Shown: piece by piece, positions 32,686-44,696 of the stretch
Layout: every line of letters starts with the position of its first letter
Position numbering within the stretch: the first letter of the stretch is position 1
Assembly (NCBI GenBank): GCA_032871835.1
Contig: CM065299.1
Location: 2,761,001 to 2,825,000, forward strand
Direction of reading: 5' to 3'
Length of the DNA: 64,000 nt
Source of the DNA: Dipteronia dyeriana
Taxonomy: Eukaryota > Streptophyta > Magnoliopsida > Sapindales > Sapindaceae
The notes under the pieces: model-generated
Seen by the model: only the letters and a program-made list of their open reading frames with translations
Databases searched by the model: none
Told to the model about the DNA's origin: nothing
Made by a program: the position numbers and the translations under genes

Positions 32686-35578
32686 TTATATTAGATCTGG
32701 AGCTAAAGAAAGTCCAACTGGATATGACCTGTGTATCTTTGTCTTCATGGTTGGGACTTTTCTGATAAGGTGGCCGGCAAGATCACTTTTCTTTGTGCTT
32801 ATCAATGATTTATCAATCACTTCTGACTCATTAGTTTCGGTCAAGAATTGAAGGCCCTGAAATATTTATTGGACCTTGTCATTGGAGGGAAAAAAGTCAA
32901 GAATGCAGACATACAGTGAAGAATATGAAAATCGGCGTACCTTTAATGATTTATCCTCATATGTAAATGATGAATGGTCTGATAGCTTAGCACCGACTTC
33001 CTGCCAAAGTGCAAAAAGTTGTAATTTAATTAGTAAATCGCATAGAACAAGAAGAGATCTCCCCATGCTCAATCATTACGCAATTTAAAACAAGGCATGG
33101 ATATATAAATCGAACAACCTGAAATGATTTTATATTTTGAGCATCTTTAAAGCCTCCAGCAACTTGGCACAGATACAAGAGACCTGTGTTAGTCACATCC
33201 TGTATGATGTTCAAAGAAAGAGAAAAACGTCAACACTTCAAAAAGTTGCACACTTAGTGCAGTGGGTACTCATCTCGGTAAAGTATTGAGCGTTTAACCT
33301 GTTTACCCTCGAGAAGCTGGAGCTTGTCTTCCTGTTTAAATAATTGGCAGATAAATTATCAGCAGGGTAATTTTGCGAGCATATACAAACTTTGTACAAC
33401 ATAAGTAAATGAAAGGTATAATACAAAGCATGTAACTCACCATCCCAGATACCATTTGAAAAATCGAATCTAAGTCTAACCCGATTTCAGAAAGGTTGGA
33501 CTTCATCTCGCTTACCTGCAAGCAGTAAACATAGCAATCAAATATTAATCTCTCTTGTTTTAATTGATTGCAGTTCATAAGTAGCAAATATTATGGGTGG
33601 TATAGTCTCGTTAAGCATCCATATTTGCCCCATCTAACAATATTTCTTCTAATTAAAAAAGTATGAAAAAGTCACATATACTAACCATAAGCAAAGTGTA
33701 GAGTTGATAAGCTAAAGGCTTAATTAGAAGAGAAGAAGTGAATTAATTTGTGCAGCAAAACACTGAGGGAGAGAAAACCCAAATTTTCATATCTGACAGA
33801 ATCTAGAGAATGGGTCTCACAAAGAAAGCCATAAGATTATGTTCCATTTCACTTTTTGTATCTAATCATTTTTCTTCAGCTTACCATCGTTTCTGGTGTG
33901 TGTTGTACGGGTTGGGGATTTGTGTTGTTTTAATAATATTACTACAAAGTTTAATTATAAAAGCTAAACCATATAAGACCATGCCATAATTTGGTTACGA
34001 GATCTTCTGTCATAAATGGACAACATCTACCGTCTTATATAGCTCAAAAGGACAATATAAGGTTACATACATCATTCGCAATGAGCTTAGATGTTTCCAT
34101 CTGCTCCTCCACCTTCCAGTCCAAATTTTCCAGCCTCTTTGACAGATGTCTCTTCGTTGACTGCACAAATAGACTGTGTGAGGAAAAAGAAATAGAAGCA
34201 GAAAAAACATAATTACATAAAAAAAGCTAACTATTTCTACTTACAGCCAATGCTTCAGATACATTCTCTAACTGCTTTGACACGGTTGCAACAGCATTCG
34301 CCATGTTATTCTTTGTTACAAACATTACATCTGAAAATGACAATCCCTGCAAGGAAATATGTAACACAAATATACCAGTGAATCAGTACAACCACAAGCG
34401 AACTACTGCAACATGGAAAGACGTTTATTTGGCCTATGTCACAACTCACAAGTAAAAGAGCTAACCTTCCACCACATGTAACAATAACCCACTGCTCCAA
34501 GGGCTGCGGCTGGCATTAAATACGATGCATAACCCCCTGTGTGCAAGAAAATATGTGAGGACGGTACATGTATAGTAACCCTTTTTTTTAAACACCTCAA
34601 ATGTCAAATATTTTCATCCAAAAATTTGTCAAAATTAAACATGTTTGATTTACATACCACTAGAAGAACCCCCATTGTAGATGGTTACTGGACGGGATAA
34701 GGTCAACTCTTTGATCTCTTGCGACAATTGCCGAATCTGAAGATAAATGCAGAAGAATTGACATATATAAACACATCCACTCATGAAGATAAATAACAAA
34801 GACAATTTTCCAACAAATAGACTACCCTTCACTCTAAGAAGTTAGAACGAAAACATTCAAGCTTAGTCTACAGTTTTAGCGTACCAATCCTTTTCATTTA
34901 AGATTAAAGTCTTTTCACTACTCAATGATAATGCTACTGATTACCCCATTAACTGACCAATTATGGAATTTACATACACAACACTCAAAAACTTAAGAAA
35001 AATTGCTCGTCTACTATCGAAATCATGTTTTTGTTGATGACAGGGCAAAAAACGAACAATTCGATATACCTGAGCAGCAAGAAGTGAACTATCGTACTTA
35101 AACGGTGAGATTTCGACTTCTTCAACCCCTTTAAGCAGTTCCTGAAGCTGTGATATGATCTCCGACAATCTTCCACTCCTCAAAACAATCGAGCTAGTCA
35201 AACCTAAATCATTGTACCACAAAATTTTTACAGCTAAAAAGCATAACAAATAACAAACAAATATATATAAATAAATCTACACATATGAGAGAAACAATTA
35301 CAGTTAAAATAGACTAAAATTAGCATACAGCCGCCAAAAAAAGAAAAAAAAAACTAACAGCTTAAATAAGACTGTGAAAATTATGGAAAATTCAATAAAT
35401 TCCTGTGAGAATACAACCAGATAGTGAGAAATCAAAAAGATTGAAAAGAGAAAATTAAGCATTTAAAACGACAGAGTTTTCAGAGTAATTCAATTGACAG
35501 ATCAAAGAGAGAGAGGGAGAGACCTGCGCCGAGAAGGATGAGAACTTTGGAGGTCGAAACACTGGCCTGCAACGCCAT
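32686..35578 (-). CDS. DUF1664 family protein
   Basis: Eleven exons (minus strand, 5' to 3'): 35578-35524, 35203-35070, 34736-34658, 34536-34466, 34346-34245, 34160-34071, 33515-33441, 33331-33299, 33199-33119, 33000-32941, 32856-32686. They join in frame to 316 residues with GT-AG sites throughout. The start MALQASVSTSKVLILLGAG is family-typical, with a hydrophobic segment (about 9-25) that may anchor or target it. LRSGRLSEIISQLQELLKG, a second hydrophobic patch (YLMPAAALGAVGYCYMWWK) and a long coiled-coil region (about 125-200) with LDWKVEEQ and MKSNLSEIGLDL follow. QDVTNTGLLYLCQVAG is strongly conserved in plants. No biochemical function is known. It is divergent from the BPI gene, with 774 bp between start codons. 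Confidence 0.9.
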
Positions 35579-36352
35579 CGTTTTGCGGCGGAGGATGAAA
35601 TTGTTGTCGTCGTCTTGTTCCCTTTCGGCACCAGAACCAGATGAATAAAAATTAGACTCACAAAACCAAAACGAATCAAATCGAATCGAATCAAAAGAAT
35701 GTACGAAATGTCGCTAATACCCTCGCAATTGTAAGTGTGCAAGTAAATATCGAATATAAAACATTAACATATAATAATATGTTTTTTAATTAATTTGTAA
35801 ATACATTAAAATGTACTGATGTCTAAAATTTAAAAGTTTTCATGTTTATACGTACTAATATAAATTTGTAGTGTGTTGGATGTGGGTCATTAGATTTACT
35901 AGATGTTTTATCAGTACATATTGACTGGAAAATTACCGGTCTAAAATTAAATCATATAATTTTTAAATAAAAAATAATTTTGAAATGAAAGCAAGTTTTT
36001 TTAGATGGTTTATGAATTCAGTTCTTTAAAATTGGAATGTAATTATAAAAATATTGTAAAAAGATTTTTAAAAAATTGTTGGTAATTAGAAGATTTTATA
36101 AAAGAAAAAGAAAATGAAATTAAAAGTAAAATATGGTCGGTTTGGGCATTTCACAAAAAGAAAGAAAGAGAGAAAGAGTCAAAACGACGTCGTTACCAGT
36201 TGACACCTAACTTTTTCTCCCTCCATGAGTCACCTATCAAGCTGTCAACCTACACTCCACGCCTCCACCTCCTCTTCAAAAAACAATCCCAATAAAACGA
36301 ATCAAAATTCTCAGACAATCAAAAATTCAATACAAACCCAGAAAAATTTAAA
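35579..36352. promoter_or_regulatory. Divergent promoter region of DUF1664 and BPI/LBP genes
   Basis: The 774 bp between the two start codons include a MITE fragment (about 35814-35940, related to 9285-9442). A perfect 12-bp palindrome AACGACGTCGTT (36183-36194) contains GACGTC, a C-box type bZIP site. A TTGAC W-box core follows near 36199. GA-rich and CT-rich leader sequences occur near 35510 and 36165. No clear TATA box is seen. Confidence 0.4.
35814..35940. mobile_element. MITE fragment, family of 9285-9442
   Basis: 35850-35893 matches 9301-9345 (ATATAAATT, then GTGTGTTGGATGTG, then CATTAGA). The opposite end is poorly preserved. It sits in the divergent promoter. Confidence 0.4.
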
Positions 36353-39300
36353 ATGAAAACTCTCAAAAAGTCATCAGCTTTTTCTCTTCTACTTCTTCTA
36401 ATAGCTTATTCTTCGCTATGCATCTCAACTTCACATTCACAGACCCATTTTCGATCAACAGACCAGGAATCGTTCACGTCCATTGTTATATCTCAAAAGG
36501 GTCTCGATTTCGTCAAAGACCTCCTCATAACCCAAGCTATATCTTCGATGATCCCACTCCGGTTGCCTAAGATTGAAAAAACTGTCAAAATCCCAGTCAT
36601 CGGAAATGTTCACTTGGTTGCGTCGAACATCACGATTTATAACATAAACGTTTTGTCGTCTTATGTCAAGCCTGGAGATTCCGGTGTCGTGATTGTCGCG
36701 TCTGGGGCTACTTGTAATCTGAGCATGAATTGGTCTTATAAGTACAGTACTTGGGTGTTGGTTCCAATTCAAATTTCTGATAAAGGAAGCGCTTCTGTTC
36801 AGGTATTTAGCTATAGAAAAATGAAAGATTGTTTCTTGTTGCTGTTTTTGTAGCAGTTGGACTCATGTGCAAGTGGGATTTTTTTTTTGGTTTGATGTGA
36901 TTGTTTGAAAATAAAGTCTCTTGTTCTGTTTTATATGTGATTGACTAATTGGTGATGTGAAAAAAATCGTCTTTTGTTGTTTTTGTTAAATGAAAATCAA
37001 GTTGGTCAAAGGTTGTAGAGAATGGTATTGGGTTGCTCTAGCTTCTCGAGTAGGCGTAGATAGTTAAGACTTAAGAGTAGTAGGCAACATTTGTATAAAC
37101 TGTTATCTTTGTATTGTTGAATTTAGTTAGGAGATTGCATAGGTAATGGTTGTAATATATGTAAATAGTAGTGTAGTATGCAGTATTCAATCAGTACATG
37201 TGTTTAAGATATTTTTCGTGTTTTGTATGTTGTTGGTATGGTTTGGTGATTATAAGATTAAGAATGAATTGCTATTGTTACTACAGTACTTGCCTCGTCC
37301 CTGTTGAGGTTTTAGTCAGACATTGCTTTTGTGTTTTGTTAACTTTTATATGACGTATTATTAGAGACGGACGATGTTGCATAGTGTATCCGCTTATTAT
37401 ATTTGTCCTTCAAAAAAGGCAATTTGATGAGTGCTGCTTCTTGGTAAGGTTGAAGGCATGGAAGTAGGGCTTACTTTAGGCTTGGAGAACCGGAAGGGAA
37501 CTCTGAAACTATCCCTTGAGGATTGCGGTTGTTACGTCAAAGATATCTCTATAAAATTGAATGGAGGAGCTTCTTGGCTCTATCAAGGGTATGCAGTGTT
37601 CATAACTATTTATTACCCTGTTTGTTTTTAATTGTTTTCAGTACGTTGTCGAGCAGTCGGCTATTTTTAATGATGGTATGTGGTAGAGGGAACCTATTTC
37701 TGCCTCTCCATTTTCAGCTGGCTTTATGAACTCTGCGGTTGCTTTTTGTTAATAAATTATTATGCATCTCTTTGAGCATAATGAGTTTTCGCTTTTAAAA
37801 CCAATTTTACTAATTAACATATAGAAAAAAGGTTTTGAACAAACCATTGCCTTATATTTGTTAAGTTATACATATCATATCTTTTCAAAGATTGAACCAC
37901 TTTTGCGTTTAATGATTCTGGCATTTTTTTCTTCTTATCGCCGGTAACTGTTTTCTTCTGTGTGACTCTCTGGCTTATGTATTCACTTTTTTGGATGCGG
38001 AGAGTGTATAAGTACTCTTTCTTCATAATTACTCTGCTGTATCTTTCTTCGAAATAGCAGGTTTCTGTTTCCCCTGCAAATTTTGTTCATCATTTTCAAT
38101 CCCTATGTGCAGCAGGCCATATTTCAATTGAATGATGTGATCAATGTTTGATTGTCTGAAATTGATCCCTTTTCGGGCCTGTTATTCAGGATGGTTGATG
38201 CATTTGACGAGAAAATTGGGTCTGCAGTTGAAAATGCTATCACCAAGAAACTTAAAGAAGGGATTTTAAAGCTGGATTCATTTCTGCAAGCTCTTCCAAA
38301 AGACGTTCCAGTGGATGATCATGCTTCTTTGAATGTAACTTTTGTGGACAACCCTGTATTGAGTAATTCTTCTATTGGGTTTGACATCAATGGGTTATTT
38401 ACAGCAAGGGAAAAATTTCTAATCCCTTACCACCTCAAGAATTTGCAACCTTCAGTGTTATGCCCAGATCAATCTAAAATGCTTGGAATTTCGCTGGATG
38501 AAGCTGTCTTTAACTCTGCTTCAGTCTTATACTATGACGTAAGTTTGGAAAATTTAACATATTACCGAATACCCTAACATTAGGTTCACAATTTTTTCGA
38601 GTGATGAAATTGTTGACTATAAATACTTGAATTTCACAGAATGTTATGCTTCATATTCATGTTAGTTACTTCAGAACTCAGAAGTACGTTATTTGTGGAT
38701 GTCTTAGGATGACATTATGGGATCCCATGAGAATCTTAAGTACAGTCTCAATACATTTGGATGTCCTGAGGGCCCTAAAGTATGGCCTTATCCATGTGTG
38801 AATTAGAGTTGGATCTTGTAGAAAATATCTTTGGGGTATATAGAATCTTGGTTGCTCGCCATTGAAACATGTTTGAAAGTACGTGCTTATTCACAACATC
38901 CTTATCTCTTTTTGTGGTTTATATTTTTATAAGGAAATTGTCTTTCCCTTGTCAGGCAGAATTTATGCAATGGATTGTGGATAAAGTACCAGACCAGTCT
39001 CTTTTGAACACTGCTGGATGGAGATTTATTATTCCCCAACTGTACAAGAAATACCCAAAAGATGATATGAATTTGAATATTTCCTTGTCTTCTCCTCCAG
39101 TCATAAGGATTTCGGAGCACAATATTGATGCAACTGTTTATGCGGACTTGATCATTGATGTTTTGGAAGCAGACAAAGTAATACCGGTTGTTTGTATTTC
39201 ATTGGTAAGCTTATTGATCTATTACACTGGCTATGTGTATCTGCTGTTGACTCCAGAAAATTGCCTCCTGTAACACTTGTTTATTTTCAGTAAGTTAACT

Positions 39301-40203
39301 ACGACTTCTTGAGTCAATCTCACTTGCATAAAAATGATCATATGAGATCATAAATCAGACTTTGATAGAAAGTAAATGATATTCTCGGCAGTTTAGACTT
39401 TAGAGGTACTGGAGGGATCTTCAGTTTCCCTGATGTGTCACGCCTTTGCATTGTAGACTATGGCCATACATGTTATTAATTGTGTTATTGATAATAGGTT
39501 TTAGTTGATAAGTAGCCCTTTCGGTGTTTGATCATTTTCAAGTTTTTTCGTTGTTCTTTCCCTTCGTCATAAGCACGTGGATTGTACATTGTCCAAATTT
39601 GTGTAACTCAGAATCATTCATATACATGATCTAAATTTGATTTCACAAACATAAAAAATAAAATAGAAAATAACTTTGAGGTATGATCATTGAATATCTT
39701 TGGGATGATTAACATCACTTTCTATTATTCTATGTCGGCACAGGTGATTCGTGGCTCTGGTTCAGTAAAAATCTTAGGTAATAAACTCGGTGGTAGTGTG
39801 AAATTGAATGACTTTACAATGTCATTGAAGTGGAGCCAAATCGGTAATCTACACATGAATCTCATTCAGGTACGCTTTTTACAACACTAGACCTAAATTA
39901 ATTTCAGCAACACAAATTAGTGGTTGCTTGTCTACTAACTAAAATGGCAAAAAAAAAAAAAACTTATCACTGCAGCCGATTATGTGGACTGCTATCCAAA
40001 CTGTGTTCTTGCCATACGTAAACGCACACCTTGGACAAGGCTTCCCGTTGCCAATCATCCACGGTTTCACCCTCAAGAATGGTAAAATCATATGCTCAAA
40101 TTCTGGTATCACAATTTGCAGCGATGTGAAGTATACTCCCTCACCCTCAAGAATGGTGAAATCATATGCTGAAATTCCGGTATCACGATTTGCATTGATA
40201 TGA
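36353..40203 (+). CDS. BPI/LBP-like lipid-binding protein (At1g04970 type)
   Basis: Six exons, 36353-36802, 37449-37588, 38190-38538, 38956-39204, 39744-39869 and 39976-40203, keep frame and give 513 residues. A signal peptide (about 1-29) precedes the first lipid-binding barrel (VISQKGLDFVKDLL; IPLRLPKIEKTVKIPVIGNV). Later segments match the plant LPS-binding/BPI family (GASWLYQGMVDAFDEKIGSAVENAI; ADLIIDVLEADKVIPV; NKLGGSVKLNDFTMSLKWS; LGQGFPLPIIHGFTLKNGKI). Plant members bind lipopolysaccharide and influence PR1 expression; the protein is probably secreted or vacuolar. The exon 2 acceptor (TTGGTAAG) is the weakest splice site. The C-terminus is altered by a 74-bp tandem duplication in the last exon (separate entry). 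Confidence 0.9.
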
Positions 40204-40214
40204 CGTATAAGGGG
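40067..40214 (+). repeat. 74-bp tandem duplication in the last BPI/LBP exon
   Basis: 40067-40140 is repeated from 40141 (TCACCCTCAAGAATGGT, then AAATCATATGCT), with about 85% identity. Since 74 is not a multiple of 3, the second copy is read in another frame. The protein therefore ends YTPSPSRMVKSYAEIPVSRFALI (split here: YTPSPSRMVKSYAEI / PVSRFALI) instead of the family-like terminus. Confidence 0.88.
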
Positions 40215-40628
40215 TGACACAATACTATCTTGAGAAGCCTCTTGTTCAAATTCAAAAAAGATTAAATGTACATGAAAGAAAGGGAAAATAAAAAGGTTAA
40301 GCTTCCCATCACACCTTTGTATACTGACATAGTGTTGCATTAATGTGTTGTTTCATATTTAGGATTCAGCTTCAAACAGTTCCACTGTATTTAGAATTAT
40401 GATGTATAAAATTGTCACAAAACTCTTTGTAACTTGCAAGTTTCACCATTTTGAATATGGGGAAATTGTACAAACTTACCTTGAATTTTATTTCAAATTA
40501 GACAATATAGTAGCTACTAATTGATCGTAAGAAGAGCCAGGTCAGTTCAATTTTGAAAAGGGTCCTGAGTCGGACTCGGCTTACCATCACTCAATGATCG
40601 AAATTACTCATCTGAGTCGGTTCCATCA

Positions 40629-40850
40629 GATGATGATGTGATCGGGCACATCATTATATATATATCTGATGTTGCATTCAACTCATCGAATTGGTTTTAT
40701 ATGATGATGTATGCCTGTACAGGTCATTATAAATATTGGACGTTGCATCCAACTCATCCGACAAGTAATCATTTTGCATATCGTCATACCAGGCCACGTC
40801 ATCACTATTTTTCTTGAAATAAGTCAACTATTATGGGCCTAATTGGGCCT
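40629..40850 (+). promoter_or_regulatory. Upstream region of the tRNase Z gene: diverged duplication and site II pair
   Basis: 40629-40690 and 40701-40761 are diverged copies of one segment (ATGATGATGT at the start, GTTGCAT(T/C)CAACTCATC at the end, offset about 72 bp). Two TGGGCCT site II motifs (40834-40840 and 40844-40850) follow about 200 bp before the tRNase Z start. Such pairs are common in nuclear genes for organelle proteins. 40204-40628 is 3' flank of the BPI gene with nothing else recognised. Confidence 0.5.
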
Positions 40851-41043
40851 CGTCCAAGTATCTTAGGCTTTTCACAAAACGCGCCGTTTTGGCTTTTCTT
40901 CTCGCAAGCTACTATATCCACTACATGTATCTGAAAATACTTCATAGATTACTCAGTGTTGCAGACAAGACACTGAAAAACCTCTCTAAACCCCTCTCTT
41001 TCTTCAACCTCATCAAAATTAAACCACAAAAAATATAAAAAAA

Positions 41044-43919
41044 ATGCAACTTTCTCTTCCCATTTCACCCTCCAAACTCCATACAATTTTCCCATTTCAC
41101 CACCCAATAATATCCCCATCAAAACCACCTCTAACTTCGCACTTCCACTCTCCACACCAAACCCATCTCACTGCCGTGAATTCGCTGAAATCCGCTGGTT
41201 ACTTGTCCTCTATTGGCCGCGCAATCGACGAGGAGGAGGAGTACCGGAAGGCTCGGGCCGCCGTCACCCGTAAAGGCGTCGACTTGGAAGGCTACTCCAT
41301 TGAAGGACTCTCGATTGGTGGACACGAGACCTGCATCATAATACCCGAGCTCAAGTGCGCTTTCGATATTGGGAGGTGCCCCAGTAGAGCTATTCAGCAG
41401 AACTTCGTTTTCATCACTCATGGTCATCTTGACCACATTGTAAGACTCTTTTGACTTTAAACTTGTTAAGTCTTGCCTTTGAATATTTCTTGTTCCTGTT
41501 GTTTGTTTTGCATTACTTAATCAGCACCCAAGAAGCTAATTTTTATTGGTATTATGAAAATTTAGTTGAGTTTGTTTTGCTTGTGCTTGAAGTGATTTTG
41601 CTTAGGACCTGTCTGTGAGTGTTTTGATGAGCTTATGTCATGTTTTACTGGCTTAGGGTGGATTACCAATGTACGTAGCAAGTCGCGGATTGTACAACTT
41701 GAAGCCTCCTACAATATTCATGCCTCCGAGTATTAAAGATGATGTTGAGAAGCTGTTTGATATTCACCGGTCCTTGGGCAATGTGGAACTCAATGTCGAT
41801 TTGGTTGCATTAGATGTGGGTATGTTGCTTTGTTGCTAAGTTTGCATTCGGCTTATGAATATTTTTTATGGGTGTTTAGTTGTTGAAGATGACTTTATAA
41901 TGTTGACTCAGGTGAAACGTATGAATTGCGCAATGATATTGTTGTTAGACCGTTTAAAACTCACCATGTTGTACCCAGCCAGGTAGGTATCATCAAACTA
42001 TTTAAGATCATGTTACACCAAAAGTAAAATTATGGATTTTGTCATTTTAGTGTTAGTACCCTTAGAGGTGTATTTTGATGTTTGGAAATTCTCAGTGAAC
42101 TGAAAATCCTGAAGTTATATGGATGTATGTTCAGGGTTACATCATCTACTCCGTTAGGAAAAAATTGAAGAAACAGTACCTTCATCTGAAAGGAAAGCAA
42201 ATTGAGAAATTGAAGAAATCTGGTGTTGAGGTTTGCCACTTCTGGAAGTTAATTTTTTTTACTCCTCTGTTATTAAGTATTCATTAGTCTTTGAACTTTT
42301 CATTATAGATTACAGAAATCATATTGTCTCCAGAGGTAGCCTTTACTGGAGATACAACATCAGAGTATATGCTTAATCCGCGTAATGCAGATGCATTGAG
42401 GGCGAAAATTCTTATAACTGAGGTATAGACTGTTGAAACTCCTGACTCTGCAAAATTGTTCCTTGTTATAATTTTGAATCAAAATTTATGCAAGTTTTTT
42501 TTCTGGATTTGGGTAGATGATATATCTCACTTACCCTGCTAAACTAGCCGTTCAATGATATAGCATAATCCTTGGTTTTAGTCATGAGTTCTGAGACCTG
42601 GTGGTTCTGAGACATGGCAAAAGCAAAAAGATTTCAAAGTCCAACTATGTCAATTGAAATCCAAGATGGTATTTTATCATCTCTGACAATATGATATGTG
42701 AAGACAATTAGCCTTCATTTTATGACTTTTCACATGCTGCAGATGTAAAAACTTTCTGGAACCCACTTGAATATACTTACCCAGCCTAAAGCATCTATCT
42801 TAATTATTACAATCCTTCTGTGATTGTTGCTTTGGTGGTATGTAAAGATCAAAGTGGTTTGATATGTACCATAATTTTATTAGCAATGCTGGTTTTCCTG
42901 AAAAAATGTATAAAATGGTGGATTCAACACTTGTGACATATAGCTTTTTCCAGGACCAGTAGTATGCATTTTCTATATTGAAACTCGCTTGGCAAATAAG
43001 GTTTTGAATATTCCCTACTCAGGCATGGAGTACCTGTAGCATCCTTCTTTTGTGGTCTTTATTTCGGTTGGTGAATTGTCATATCTGAATTCTGATCGTG
43101 AAGATCTTTTAACAGGCAACTTTCTTAGACGAAGCGTGTAGCATTGACCATGCACAACAACATGGTCATACACATTTGTTTGAGGTATGTGAAGTGTTGA
43201 TTTATTACTTTAAAAGATACCTCAAATAAGATTGACTTCTCTACGTTTGCTGCTAATTCATATGAAATTCTGAATTATCTTTAACCACAGATCATTGAAC
43301 ATGCTAAGTGGATTCGGAATAAAGCAGTACTATTGACTCATTTCTCCTCCCGCTACCATATAGAGGTAAGTGATTGGTTAAACTTTTATGATCTCTATAA
43401 GAAAAGGTCAATAACCTGTGCATTCATGTGCCAAAGTTAAACATGGCTTGGTTTCCAATATGATACATGCGAGAGTGCCAAAGTTATCGTCCTTATCACA
43501 GTTGCAAAGTAATAGGGATAGATAATAAGATTATCAAGAATTCAGTTTGTAATCATGATATATTGCCATGATGATCAAGTATGCTGTGTCCATATGTATT
43601 CAGTTCAACATCTGGATCCAAGCTGCATATTAGAGAAGACTGATATATCATATAGTATATATACATCCTTTCTGGTCCTTGGGATTGGTGTATCGCATGA
43701 AAATTGGAACTCACTTGTATGAGCAGTAATAGCATTATAACTAACACCGTATTCTGAAGCGATGAAACTTAGTTCTTCCCTTCACTTCTACGCGGATGAT
43801 GTTGAGTGGTTCTCTGTTGCCAATTGCAGGACATTCGTCAAGCTGTACTGAAGTTGCAGTCCAAAGTGTCAGCAAAAGTGGTTCCTCTTACTGAAGGTTT
43901 TAAGTCGATGTACACTTAG
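41044..43919 (+). CDS. TRZ2: tRNase Z, short form, probably chloroplast
   Basis: Eight exons, 41044-41439, 41657-41819, 41912-41982, 42135-42230, 42309-42422, 43116-43184, 43291-43365 and 43830-43919, give 357 residues. The first 60 are Ser/Pro/His-rich without acidic residues, like a plastid transit peptide. The metallo-beta-lactamase core follows, with the zinc motif HGHLDH at 126-131, GDT with the metal Asp at about 257, and the HFSSRY motif with His at about 320. The enzyme cuts the 3' trailer from precursor tRNAs. The intermediate length and transit-like N-terminus fit Arabidopsis TRZ2 rather than the cytosolic short form. In Arabidopsis it also neighbours the KAS gene, as here. It converges on KAS, whose stop lies 778 bp away. 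Confidence 0.93.
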
Positions 43920-44696
43920 TCATCTGGGATTAATCGGTTAGAATCTTGGGAGGGGTCAGAAGATGTGATCAATTAGTTTTTGTAATTTTATTACAGTTTC
44001 TGTAAAAAGCTTGTGGTCCTTTTAGGAAATGGCTAATGCACCATGGTGTCAATGTAATAGAGGAATTCTTCCACTCGAATATTGTATAGTACAGTTTGTC
44101 AATGGCTACCATAAATCTCACCCTTCACCGAATTTTATTATAAATTCGCTCCAAGGTCACTGATAGTTGGACAATCAAATTCAGATAGTTGCTTCAGATC
44201 AAATACTACAGGACAAAAAACTACCAATTTACTTGAGACTGCAAATCCATTTGATATCCATGAGAAAGAATAATTTTTGTAATCAACTGTTTCTCATGCA
44301 TGTATACATTTATTTAAAATTAAGAATTCCTCTTTACAACGCAAACTTGTCCATGTCCATGTATGCCAAAAATATTCGGAAACAAAAACCCCATTTTTCT
44401 CTATATAGTTTCAGAGACATTAATATGCCTAATGTGACTAATCATCGATGGACAAGCTTCTTGCTCTCTTTACAAAACTAAATATTACAACATGTTCCTT
44501 AGCAACTGCTTCAGGACATCTCCGGCCAAGTACAACCAATCTTGATTCCAAAATTTTCAGTGTAATTGTGCTAATAAATTATTTGAAGACAATAAAAGTT
44601 GAGATAAAGAAAAGTAAAATTCTGCCATGATGAACCTCAAGTCATTTCATTGAATTCCTCAGCTAGATGCTGATACTTAGATACTGCAAATTCTAG

